This document shows, one piece after another, positions 23,601-53,897 of a DNA stretch of 64,000 nt. This DNA is from Siphonodentalium dalli (lineage: Eukaryota; Mollusca; Scaphopoda; Gadilida; Siphonodentaliidae). The position numbers and the translations under genes are program-made. The stretch spans positions 132,821,282-132,885,281 of the forward strand of contig CP136062.1 in NCBI GenBank assembly GCA_032622095.1. The letters run 5' to 3'. Position 1 is the stretch's first letter. Every line of letters starts with the position of its first letter. Below the pieces are notes generated by a model. That model saw only the letters and a program-made list of their open reading frames with translations, did not search any database and was not told the DNA's origin.

Positions 23601-24670
23601 ACGGGAAAAGTCGCGTGCGGCGATCTGAATAAACTGTTTTTGTTGTACAATTTGAAAATGTAGAATTACACTACAAAACTGGATCGAGATATCCATGGTA
23701 ACTCGAGTAATGACCAATCTGGACAATGCTTTTAAGCATCCCATCGCTATTATAATTTACGCGTGTCGTCGGTCCATCGGCGATCTCTGAGCTTTTGGCT
23801 ACCATGTTCAAAGCTAGAATTCAGATGTATTTAGTCGTCCTATAGTGGCTAATTACTAGCTATACTTATATTTAATAGCATGCGAACATTCGCGATGTAC
23901 AATAAGAATTATAAGGTGCATATATTCATAATTTTCGGGAATTATATGGCACAGAAACAGCGAAGATCGACGTGTGAACTTGTCCGTAAACAGCTTACTT
24001 TTTTGTCAGTGTATATTCAAAATTTTGAGTTGGAAATTTCGAATCGATTTCAAATCGAATTTGACTTTCGAATCGAATATTGAATATTCGCAGGACCCTA
24101 CGTATGAACGCCGGTCATCCCGCAGTGTCCACGTCTACATTATCTAAAATGACGATGATCTGTATGTCAAACCGTGAATTTATTGTGACAAAAATCGCAT
24201 TTATATTATTATTATGATCATTTTTTGGAAGGTCTGCGTACGAATACCGGTATTTTTGGAATACCTCCTAACAGAGGGGCCTGAATACGGCGTACCTCAT
24301 AACAGGGCAAGGAATACGGCGTACGAAAAGGGGGGGGGGTGGGGTCCTCCCTCATGCATGATGATGCGACATCGCAATCATGTTAACAAACTAGCCATAA
24401 TTTTGTCGAGCCTGATTCCTCCACTTACTATTGAATCGTGGTCGTCTGAACGTTCACTTAATGTTATGACTTATTTCAGGGACCTGTGATCATAGATAAG
24501 ATAGGCTAAATCACCTCTAGAGATTCAATTTTCGATTTCAATTCCTTGTTCTCGTTTGTAACATCTTGCATGAACGACAAAGTTTTTATGTGTTTGTTCG
24601 TTAATCTCTCAGTTTGATCAAGGGCGACGTCTTTCTGTACGCCACCCTTTCGATAACAATTGTTGGACAT
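7929..24670 (-). CDS. Five-exon coiled-coil protein, 376 residues, family not recognised
   Basis: On the - strand, five exons join in frame: 24670-24515, 16230-16090, 14837-14775, 12162-12070 and 8606-7929. Every intron is phase 0 with AG acceptors and GT donors. The model starts at ATG 24670 and stops at 7929-7931, giving 376 residues. Residues about 30 to 345 are rich in E, K, L, Q and R with few prolines or glycines, typical of extended coiled coil. An acidic, serine-rich insert (SDSDDMEDLK) lies near residue 62. The tail, from about residue 346, has an SSPP motif and turns basic (SGSKAKPLGR). I see no catalytic motif, signal peptide or membrane segment. A structural or scaffold role is likely but the family is unknown. 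Extra exons whose length is a multiple of three inside the 8.3 kb first intron cannot be excluded. Confidence 0.75.
8653..8904. mobile_element. TTAA-flanked palindromic MITE (TCATGA-arm family), copy 1
   Basis: TTAA lies on both sides (8649-8652 and 8905-8908). The outer inverted arms contain TTCCATGACTTGAGC-type sequence against TCGTCATGAAAGGG. Between them are two hairpins, each built from GCATTCTCTTATATATGCGAG and its complement around CCCATAGGG. TTAA plus CCCTTT-like ends suggests piggyBac-type mobilisation (inference). Related copies: 11829-12054, 13490-13751 and 53898-55267. Confidence 0.75.
9229..10019 (+). mobile_element. Solo Helitron-like element, family B
   Basis: Starts TCTATTATATATTTTGG, followed by a TG microsatellite. 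It ends with a short hairpin (CCCG..CGGG), 7 bases, then CTAG. This matches the TC...hairpin-CTRR layout of Helitrons. The interior repeats segments resembling GATGAAACTTCGTATGTG and GACCTTGACCTTCAAAAT. It lies in intron 4 of the coiled-coil gene and is the only copy outside the intron-2 array of PSMD7. Confidence 0.75.
10190..11118. mobile_element. TA-flanked inverted-repeat element
   Basis: Inverted repeats of about 55 bp begin GTCTAGGCTGTGCT and include GGTGACCGTCGCAC and GGGGGAATTTATGCGAC. TA occurs on both sides (10188-10189 and 11119-11120). The interior has no recognised transposase. Confidence 0.8.
11249..11385. repeat. Truncated TTAA MITE (CTATACTAAATG family)
   Basis: TTAA at 11245-11248 is followed by CCCTCTCTAAACTAAAAACTCATTGAC and GGAAATGTTCAGAT, then the family tail phrase AATAATAGACCATTCC. 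The right end is unclear. Confidence 0.55.
11543..11674. repeat. Short inverted-repeat element
   Basis: The first 31 bases (GGGGTCATTGTCACAAGG...) recur as a near-exact inverse at the right end. The GGGGTCATTGT start is shared with the element at 31192-31600. Confidence 0.75.
11829..12054. mobile_element. TTAA-flanked palindromic MITE (TCATGA-arm family), copy 2
   Basis: TTAA at 11825-11828 and 12055-12058. Same outer arms and hairpin module as 8653-8904, but the second hairpin has lost its loop. It ends 16 bp from exon 4 of the coiled-coil gene. Confidence 0.75.
12070..12162 (-). CDS. Coiled-coil gene, exon 4
   Basis: 31 codons beginning LRQTIKQLEDNMEALKRQL, with leucines at heptad-like spacing. 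The acceptor is GTTTTCAG and the donor GTAGGT. Both ends are phase 0. Confidence 0.75.
12363..12384 (+). repeat. G22 homopolymer
   Basis: Uninterrupted run of 22 G in an intron of the coiled-coil gene. Tract length is likely to vary. Confidence 0.95.
12610..12850. mobile_element. TTAA-flanked MITE (CTATACTAAATG family), near-complete copy
   Basis: TTAA at 12606-12609 and 12851-12854. Ends are CCCTTTCTATACTAAATG and its imperfect complement. The interior hairpin is AATAAGTTCAACAAATGA against its inverse. This is the clearest copy of the family. Confidence 0.8.
12901..13195. mobile_element. Palindromic element with a different outer arm (GACCCACCATATC)
   Basis: The outer inverted arms read TGACCCACCATATCAAATCC at the left and the near complement at the right. 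Inside are the same two hairpins as in the TTAA families, bounded by CCCTGTGCCAATGC and its complement. The variant GAGTCGACCATAGGTCGCC loop matches 47659-48050 and 61347-61704. Confidence 0.75.
13490..13751. mobile_element. TTAA-type palindromic MITE (TCATGA-arm family), copy 3
   Basis: The right end reads CTTGAAAGGG then TTAA at 13752-13755. The left end is diverged (ATTCATGACGGGAGC). Two hairpins of the shared module lie inside. Confidence 0.7.
13756..14285. other. Intronic DNA, no named feature
   Basis: AT-rich. Contains an inverted pair around 13970-14250 (GATGGTCTCTCTCTTCC against AGAAAGAGATAATCC and neighbouring AGTTTCC/GGAAACT segments), too diverged to class. Confidence 0.4.
14286..14690 (+). 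mobile_element. tRNA-derived SINE
   Basis: The head resembles tRNA pol III promoter boxes: GATCCAGTGGTTAGCGTG (box A-like) and GAGTTCGCGACCC (box B-like), about 45 bp apart. A body of about 300 bp follows. The paired boxes and the context point to a retroposed tRNA-headed SINE, not a working tRNA. Confidence 0.65.
14775..14837 (-). CDS. Coiled-coil gene, exon 3
   Basis: 21 codons (VERLLAEKSQREDFWKHEVAK) between AATTTCAG and GTATTG. Both ends are phase 0. It is too short to trust alone, but its coiled-coil composition and frame fit exons 2 and 4. Confidence 0.7.
15341..16009. mobile_element. TTAA MITE (CTATACTAAATG family) split by an insertion
   Basis: TTAA at 15337-15340 and 16010-16013. 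The left part runs to 15439 and the right part resumes at 15841. The gap holds the 401-bp insertion listed separately. Confidence 0.75.
15440..15840 (+). mobile_element. 401-bp insertion with 14-bp target duplication, origin unknown
   Basis: The host MITE sequence AACTTATTATCTGA occurs at 15426-15439 and again at 15841-15854, a 14-bp direct duplication. Duplications this long are typical of target-primed retroposition. The insert opens near a compact hairpin (GGGCGTGAAGCGCCC) and then GATCGAGTGATC, and is more GC-rich than its surroundings. No poly(A) tail and no tRNA-like boxes were seen. A retroposed structured RNA is one reading; a DNA element is another. Confidence 0.6.
16090..16230 (-). 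CDS. Coiled-coil gene, exon 2
   Basis: 47 codons between a CATTTCACAG acceptor and a GTTGGT donor. It encodes the acidic serine insert and EDKTREMEKIYMG, ending AEERKAE. Both ends are phase 0. Confidence 0.75.
16267..16422. mobile_element. Foldback MITE, TA-flanked, copy 2
   Basis: CAGTATAGCCCTAAATAATC arm with its inverse at the right end. Same family as 6845-7039 with a shorter centre. It begins 36 bp upstream (- strand) of exon 2 of the coiled-coil gene. Confidence 0.8.
16486..16977. mobile_element. TTAA-flanked inverted-repeat element (CCCACTTAAT family)
   Basis: TTAA at 16482-16485 and 16978-16981. Ends are AAGTCCCACTTAATTTTCGA and the complement of GATAATTAAGTGGGCCT. An internal foldback of about 35-bp arms is centred near 16713 (GGAATAACTCT against AGAGTTATTCC). 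A fragment of the same right end lies at 34477-34501. Confidence 0.7.
17090..17400 (+). repeat. Two-copy tandem repeat, about 170-bp unit
   Basis: Phrases such as AACTCTGGTAAAAATTGG, AACTCACATAC and ATTCCATTCAGTTCAGAC occur twice in the same order. Confidence 0.75.
17401..18088. other. Intronic DNA, no feature recognised
   Basis: AT-rich, without shared repeats or coding segments that I could support. Confidence 0.45.
18089..18357. mobile_element. Inverted-repeat MITE, CAAG-ended family, copy 2
   Basis: Begins CAAGCCTAGAAATAGTGTG and ends with the complement (CACATTATTTCAAGGCTTG). The GAGGTCCCCAGAGGGTGAATT segment appears here and again inverted. Shorter centre than copy 1. Confidence 0.75.
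18890..18985 (+). repeat. Short degenerate tandem repeat around GAAGGTCC
   Basis: GAAGGTCC or a one-base variant recurs about every 15-20 bases, five to six times. Confidence 0.65.
19409..21583. mobile_element. 2.2 kb inverted-repeat element inserted in the LINE remnant
   Basis: 29-bp terminal inverted repeats with one mismatch start GGGTGAATATTTGAAAA and continue to TGTACAATTTG. AGAT flanks both sides (19405-19408 and 21584-21587), a possible 4-bp target duplication. Removing the element brings the two LINE pieces together in the expected order. The interior holds a G23 tract and seven to eight copies of GGTAACAGGAGTGAC on both strands. No transposase motif was found. Confidence 0.75.
20608..20630 (+). 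repeat. G23 homopolymer
   Basis: Uninterrupted run of 23 G inside the 19409-21583 element. Confidence 0.95.
22238..22389. mobile_element. Near-perfect foldback MITE with 8-bp target duplication
   Basis: Two arms of about 74 bp are near-exact inverses, from CACAGGCCTTCCAAACAG to its complement. GCATAATC occurs directly on both sides (22230-22237 and 22390-22397). An 8-bp duplication is the hAT hallmark; no coding capacity. Confidence 0.9.
22709..24100. mobile_element. hAT-like non-autonomous element, copy 1
   Basis: Termini TAGGGTCCTGCGAAT and ATTCGCAGGACCCTA are inverted. CGTATGAA is duplicated exactly on both sides (22701-22708 and 24101-24108). Subterminal zones are rich in ATCGAATCGAAT-like motifs. 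Short open frames show weak resemblance to those of copy 2 (53970-55078), but no transposase could be assembled. It lies in the first intron of the coiled-coil gene's downstream side, 414 bp from exon 1. Confidence 0.9.
24515..24670 (-). CDS. Coiled-coil gene, exon 1 (start codon)
   Basis: ATG at 24670-24668 opens 52 codons beginning MSNNCYRKGG. The segment is charged and helical towards its end (NKELKSKIESLE). The donor after GAG reads GTGATT, weaker than the others. No upstream exon is needed, though a 5' untranslated exon cannot be ruled out. Confidence 0.65.
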
Positions 24671-25424
24671 AGCTGTTTTCAATGTTCATATGTCTATTCT
24701 CTACATTTTAAACAGCAATAATCGGTCATATCTGACATTGCTTAGCAGCTGTAAACAAATGCCTGACAACACCCAAAAGTTAACACAGGTATGGTTAAAA
24801 ATAATTCCACTTATATGAAATATCTGATTGAAAACTAAAGCATTAAACAGGAAATTAACTATTTTTCAGTTATTCTGTACGTTGCGTATTAAGATTCTAT
24901 ATTGTTCACAAAGTATGTTAAATAAAAGAGAAATAAAATAGTAAACTATTTGCGGATGAATATAAATTTCTTCAGCTACATTACTTTTTCCCCAATTCCC
25001 TTTTCGATCAAGGAGTTATCGTCCCTGTGATGGTGTAGAATGCGGTGTAGTGATTTTTTTCTTTTCCCGTCTTTTATCGTGCCACCAGTATTGGCTACTT
25101 GGACGTACACCTATATTAGATTAGATTATATTAGGTTATATGTTATATTGATAACATTGACAGTGCAAATTTACAGAATATAGTATAGCATTATGCGTAT
25201 ATAAAATGTGTGTAGGACTACCGGTATATCATAAGTAAAATCGTTTTCTATTAAAATATTATATTGTGATGTATAATAATCATAATCTCATCTAAAGCTG
25301 CAATGTGTAAAATTAAGACAGTATAGAAAATCAGTTGGGTGCACGTTCAATGTTGTTGGGGAATTTATTTCCATTATATGGTCCAGGTGCCACCCAGTCA
25401 CACGCAGAGACGTGGCGACAGGGG
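24671..25424. other. Upstream region of the coiled-coil gene, no element recognised
   Basis: This is the 5' side of the - strand gene. I see no convincing TATA box or initiator; a promoter may lie here but cannot be pointed to. Confidence 0.4.
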
Positions 25425-25960
25425 GTATGGGGGTGTGTCTCACCCCAACTTTGGTCAAAATGTTTAACAGTTGGAAATTTCATACCTGCCAAAACATTAG
25501 TTGGAAATTTCACACCAACAATAGGTTGAAAATGTTCTTGTAGTTTGATTTTCAAACAATTTATTGTGGGGGGGTGGAATTAATTGTTTTTGGACCAATA
25601 TTTGCATATTTTCCTAATTTTTGGTCAAATTTTTAAACTGAAATGGTCATTAGTTTGAAATTTTCCAACCTCAGGGGGGGGGGGGTGACAGGTTGGAAAT
25701 TTCCAACCCTTGGAAAGCTTGTGTCCTGGTCCCTTCCCCGTGGCCAGTCAATAACTGCTGGTTAATTTAAGAAAACAATATTGTCATACATTTGGTCAAC
25801 ATTGTCATTGGAATTGTTATCAGTTGGAAATTTTCCAACCAAAGTGGGGTGTCAGGTTTGAAATTTCCAACTCTAGGAATGCTTGAGGCTAGTCTAGATG
25901 CTAGGATTTTGCGATTTACTTGTTCAGATTACAGAATTTTCTTTATTACTTTTATGATGT
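25425..25960 (+). repeat. Dispersed repeat with TTGGAAATTTCCAA palindromes, copy 1
   Basis: Contains repeated TTGGAAATTT(T)CCAAC motifs, G-rich tracts and ATTTGGTCAACATTGTCATTGG. The same order of phrases recurs at 27780-28290 and partly at 28290-28560. Confidence 0.75.
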
Positions 25961-26376
25961 TTTGTGCATGTTTTTTTTAATGAGATTATTTTATGTTTAT
26001 AGTAAAAAAGTCTAATTGTATCTTTTATGAGTTTTGTGGATATATTTTTAATAGTTTACATGGATAAATCGTTATTACTTACACATTGTGTGGTAAATCC
26101 AAATATCACGTTCGAGCAATATATAATAAATTACTATTAATAAGCATGCAAGGCGAATAATTATAATTATAAAATGTGTATCCGAACGGTGTATATTTGA
26201 ACAATGTTCGAACGAAAACTATATTAAGAAACGCTCTTTATTTAGACCTTATCACATAAATAACAATAAGATGATAAGAAACGCTCTTTATACATAGTCA
26301 ATATTTCGTTTTAACAAAATCGGAACTTTATAAGAGGTAGAAACCAAGATATACAGAATCGACAAGCATAGAAATA
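25961..26376. other. AT-rich spacer, no feature recognised
   Basis: Two short copies of AGAAACGCTCTTTAT occur at about 26227 and 26277; otherwise nothing was recognised. Confidence 0.45.
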
Positions 26377-26676
26377 GATTCGAGTCGAGGAACCCACCCA
26401 TCAAAGCTCAGAGTGATCAGATATCGATTTTATAAATCTATTATTTTTCGAGATGTGCAATTATTTGTGGCCCAGAAAAACGCCGCCAAATGGACGGTCT
26501 CGGAAAAAATTTCGGATGAAGATGGATAACTCTAAAATCAAGTGGTAATACGGCCAAATTTACTCTTGAAAGTAATAATACGTCCATATGTCGTGAACAA
26601 AATGTTGATAAATAACACGTTTTGGGAAATTTCATACCAAATGGGGACCGTCTGGTCGGATTGAGTACCTTTAAAA
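26377..26676 (-). repeat. Dispersed repeat (GGTACTCAATCCGA family), copy 1, inverted
   Basis: Its reverse complement matches 55271-55625 and 60077-60400 over phrases such as AAGGTACTCAATCCGA, CCAAAACGTGTTA and CTTGATTTTAGAGTTATCC. No terminal repeats were defined. Confidence 0.75.
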
Positions 26677-27119
26677 TAACGTGTTACAAAACTCCTCGCC
26701 TCGATTATTCTAAAAATAGTAACAATCGCCACCGTTGTTTGTCGTTAAACGTCGTTGTAACTCGATCACCGCCGTTCGACAATTATCCGTGCCGACGTAA
26801 TTGCATCCGTACCGTTACTTGATTACATAGTGTGAGATCTAGTGTGTTGTTATAATTGAGTCGCGTGGGTATTTTAACGACTTGTTCTAAGGTTTTTTTT
26901 CCATGATTTCAACGAATTCGGTGGGAGGCTGAAGTTCCCTAATATGATAATATCCATCTGTGGTTATATCGAGCGTTAATTATGGATGTAGCTAGCGCAT
27001 TAATGTTGTCAGGGTGATTTTCAGATGGTTAAAAGTATGATGCAATCGAGATACGTGCTTTGTACCAGGTATAATGATTTTTGCCCATAGGCCTACTATT
27101 TCGCAGTATGTGTCTAGTT

Positions 27120-27345
27120 CAGGTTGATCCACAGATAGCACGCACCGACGTGTGTCTTTATTGATGGCGAGAAAGACACACCCTCCTTTCTGACCAATTC
27201 AGCTATCTTTCCTGTATAGATGTTGTATATATCGGTTAGAAAAATCTCAGAGTCATTGATGTCGGGACTCAGCCATGATTCAGTGCCAATTATTATATTT
27301 GGCTTGACTTTGTCAATTACGAGTTGGAGGTTTGCAGTTGATGAT
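27120..27345 (-). pseudogene. LINE endonuclease-domain fragment
   Basis: The - strand reads VIDKVKPNIIIGTESWLSPD, then NDSEIFLTDIYNIY. This is the conserved central block of the APE-type endonuclease of CR1/Jockey LINEs. The frame shifts soon after (a VSFSPSIK stretch where GGGVxLAI is expected), so it is broken. It is on the same strand as the 19-22 kb LINE remnant, but an exon of a host gene lies between them, so they are unlikely to be one insertion. Confidence 0.75.
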
Positions 27346-27557
27346 TAGGATTTGAGGAGGCCGAAGTTGATGGGATTTAGGTTTCCTACCTTGGCTTTTG
27401 GTGCATCTGATTGGCATCTGAGATAACGGGTTTCTTATTTTTCATAAAATAACTTTTATTAATAAGAACCACATAAAATATACTTTTAAATTCGGATTTA
27501 AACCATATTTTGTATAAAACGCAAGATCGAATAAATCTTAAAAAAAATTCATTACGT

Positions 27558-27775
27558 AATGGGAGTGTGATGGCCGAGTGGTTAGCGTGTTCCACTACGG
27601 GCCAGAGGTTTCGCTTGGACACCGGATCGATTCACCTCGATCCTCGACAAAACAAAAAGTCAGGAGTTCTGAGCGTGCCTATATAAAGTACCGTGTATGC
27701 CTCGCTGAGGTGTCGTTAAGCGGTAATCCTCTCCCGCCCGGTGTCATGTACAGGCAGGGATGTGACTAGAGGGGG
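27558..27775 (+). mobile_element. tRNA-derived SINE
   Basis: The head GTGATGGCCGAGTGGTTAGCGTG resembles tRNA-Ser/Leu box A. GGATCGATTCACC follows at a box B-like distance. The rest does not fold as a full tRNA, and a tail of about 130 bp follows. Confidence 0.65.
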
Positions 27776-27779
27776 GGGG

Positions 27780-28560
27780 TGTCTCACCCCCCCCCCCAGC
27801 AGAGAGCTATATTTTCAATAGTTGGAAATTTCATACCTGCCACAACGAAATTTCACACAAACAATAGGTTGAAAATGTTCTTGTAGTTTGATTATAAAAC
27901 AATTTATTGGGGGAATTTATTGTTTTTCGACCAATATTTGCATATGTTCCTATTTTTGGTCAAAAATTTTGACAGAAATGGTCATCAGTTGGAAATTTTC
28001 CAACCTTAGGGGGGTGACAGGTTGGAAATTTCCAACACTTGGAAAGCTTGTGTCCTGGTCTCTCCCCCGTGGCCAGTCAAAAACTTCTAGTTAATTTAAG
28101 AAAACAATATTGTCATACAATTGGTCAACATTGTCATTGGAATTGTCATCAGTTGGAAAATTTCCAACCTAAGTGGGGGTGTAGGGTTTAAAATTTCGAA
28201 CAGTAGGAAGGCTTGAGGCTAGTCTAGATGTTAGGATTTTGCGATTTTCTTGTTCAGATTTCAAAATTTTCGCACACCGGGCCGAACCATGGTCGGCCCG
28301 GTGTGTCATTGCCCCATTCACATGGCCAATACAAAACTGCTAATTAGTTTAGCAAAACAATATTTTACTACATTTGGTCAAACTTGTAGACATAAATGTC
28401 ATCAGTTGAAGAATTTTCCAACCTGAGGGGGAGTATGAGGTTTGAAATTTCCAACACTAGGAAAGCTTCAGTTGAGGCCAGTCTTGATGCTAGGATTTGC
28501 GATTTTCTTGTATAGTTTTCAAAATTTTCTCACACCGGACCGAACAACCATGGTCAGCCC
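27780..28560 (+). repeat. Dispersed TTGGAAATTTCCAA repeat, copies 2 and 3
   Basis: 27780-28290 repeats 25425-25960 in order. 28290-28560 repeats its second half, including TTTTCTCACACCGG near the right end. Copies 2 and 3 are adjacent, so part of this is tandem. Confidence 0.75.
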
Positions 28561-28730
28561 GGTGTTTCCTGGTCTGTTATCGGTAGCTGTGTGCATTTGT
28601 CTGGAATTAGATCACTAGTTGTTTTTGGGGGGGAAATTTTCAGGTTAAAATATCTTAATGTTCTCATACTGGGAAAATAGAAGCATGGCTTATGAATATA
28701 TAGGAAATTAGGCCTGAGCATGAGGTACAA

Positions 28731-28880
28731 GGGGGGGGGGGGGTGCAAATGGAAATATGCAAAAAGTTGTGTCGGTGTGATTCCGACTCAAGGGGGGGGG
28801 GGGGTGCAAATGGAATTATGCAAAAAGTTGTGTTGGTGTGATTGCGACTCAAGGGGGGGGGGGGTGCAGTTGGAAATTCC
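28731..28880 (+). repeat. Three 61-bp tandem units, each with a G12-G13 run
   Basis: G runs start at 28731, 28792 and 28853, exactly 61 bp apart. Each is followed by TGCAAATGGAAATATGC or TGCAGTTGGAAATTCCC. Confidence 0.95.
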
Positions 28881-29300
28881 CAAGGAGGACACCCCCCAGC
28901 GGAGACCCTCTAGCCACATCCCTGTGTACAGGGATGACACTGGTTTGATCACGCCGTCCCATCGGGTGGGGACGTTAATGGCTGGCCCGTGTACAACCAT
29001 ACATGTGTGCACGATAAAGAACCCTACTGTGTGCAACGATCCACATGTTAATGGCAAAATTCCTGTCTAAATTCCTCCCTCCGGGGCGTAAGTTGATAGA
29101 CATTTCAGGTGATGGTGTAATAGAGTTATCTCTACTCGGTGGTGGTGGTGGAACACACTCAGCTGTGGTATGTATATAGTGTATATAAATGTGGTGAGGT
29201 GATGAAAAGGACATTTCAGATATTGGTGCGGTATGGTGATGGATTACAGCAAAAAGTTGTCCTCCAGGACGGATCGAAGGAATAAAAGTAAAAGTAATAA
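28880..29300 (+). mobile_element. SINE-like body (conserved SINE central domain)
   Basis: CATCGGGTGGGGACGTTAA, CCCGTGTACAACC and GCACGATAAAGAACCCT resemble, from memory, the shared central domain of bivalve and other metazoan SINEs. It ends in AAAAGTAAAAGTAATAAAAG. No tRNA-like head is seen, so it is probably truncated by the G-rich repeats. Confidence 0.55.
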
Positions 29301-29624
29301 AAGAACCGTATGATTGTGTAAGTACACCATTCAGTAGACCATTATAAACACACTGGTTGTTTGATAAGGTGACTTGGTGTCGATCGATTGTGATTCAGAC
29401 CAGTTCAGAAATGCATAATGTAAGGACAAATCAAATCAAATCCCAATAAAACACGCACCTGCTTTTTATCTACACCGTATATTACGCCTTGAAGTTTTTT
29501 TTCCGTTTACCAATTCATGATTGGGAAACTGGGATCGGCAATCGAGTACTACCACCGGTGTTGATTTTGAAACCTGCAAGTCATTTCCAAATAATTAACA
29601 ATTTGCATCATAATTTCAAAAATA

Positions 29625-53088
<23,464 letters not shown>

Positions 53089-53252
53089 CATTTTGGAAAG
53101 TGACCTCAAGGTGTCATCCACATTATTTCATCAGCCATCCCATATATTATTGTTTACCATTCTTTTGCTACGGTGATGCACTATATATCTCTATAGTTCA
53201 ACTCTCCTCAGTCTTTGAAGAAAAAAGATGGTTAGTTGACCAGCAGCAGGTA

Positions 53253-53472
53253 CAGTAATGCTCTAAGTAATCGACTTCTTAACCACAGCAGAATTATGGG
53301 TAACTTTTCAGGATTTAGTTGGAAATATGGCTTGTTGCCATTCATCAGAAACTCGGAAAGCTCTCGGAGAGAGCTTTCCGATGAATGGCAACAAGCCATA
53401 TTTCCGACTAAATCCTGAAAAGTTACCCATAATTCTGCTGTGGTTAAGAAGTCGATTACTTAGAGCATTACT
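53253..53472. mobile_element. Foldback MITE, copy 4, in the likely PSMD7 3' UTR
   Basis: Arms of about 105 bp, near-exact inverses, meet almost without a loop around GAAAGCTCTCGGAGAGAGC. TA lies at 53251-53252. It starts 165 bp after the PSMD7 stop and ends before the first good AATAAA. Confidence 0.85.
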
Positions 53473-53597
53473 TTGACTCATTGAGCAAATCACTTCATTT
53501 ACAGCAAAGGGCCACTTTTTTTTATTTGTTGGTTTACGGATAAGTAGGGGAGGGGGGGGAATTAAATTGGTTTTGAATTTACATTTTTTCCTTTATC

Positions 53598-53603
53598 AAT
53601 AAA
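53598..53603 (+). promoter_or_regulatory. Candidate PSMD7 poly(A) signal
   Basis: AATAAA 510 bp after the stop codon; a weaker ATTAAA lies at 53561-53566. Position only; use is not proven. Confidence 0.45.
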
Positions 53604-53897
53604 TCAGGTTGGAAGATAAAAAACAATATTTAATTGAATGTAATAAGTATAATGAGACGTAATGGTTAAATGATCGAGTCTGTAATAGACGTGAAAGAAA
53701 GCCTTCGGGCAGTCAGTTAAAATACTAGCATAGTATGCCGGTACTGCAATTGTTCAGAAAGGCTCTTTCTGATCAGTGAACAATGGAATATCTGCCATGT
53801 TAATCAGGTTAGTCGGGAATAGTTTTATATCATATTCTGGCCTTGATGCTCAATAATTTTAACTATATATATATTTTTTTGCTATGTGCCCCATTAA

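Noticed and set aside
19147-27345. A single LINE joining the endonuclease fragment (27.1-27.3 kb) and the RT fragment (19.1-22.1 kb)
   Set aside because: Same strand and order, but exon 1 of the coiled-coil gene and several unrelated elements lie between. Two separate relics are more likely.
27558-27690. tRNA-Ser or tRNA-Leu gene
   Set aside because: Box A- and B-like stretches are present, but acceptor and anticodon stems do not pair properly. Fits a SINE head.
24671-29624. Shared bidirectional promoter for PSMD7 and the coiled-coil gene
   Set aside because: The genes are divergent, but the start codons are almost 5 kb apart with repeats and SINEs between. No promoter elements were identified.
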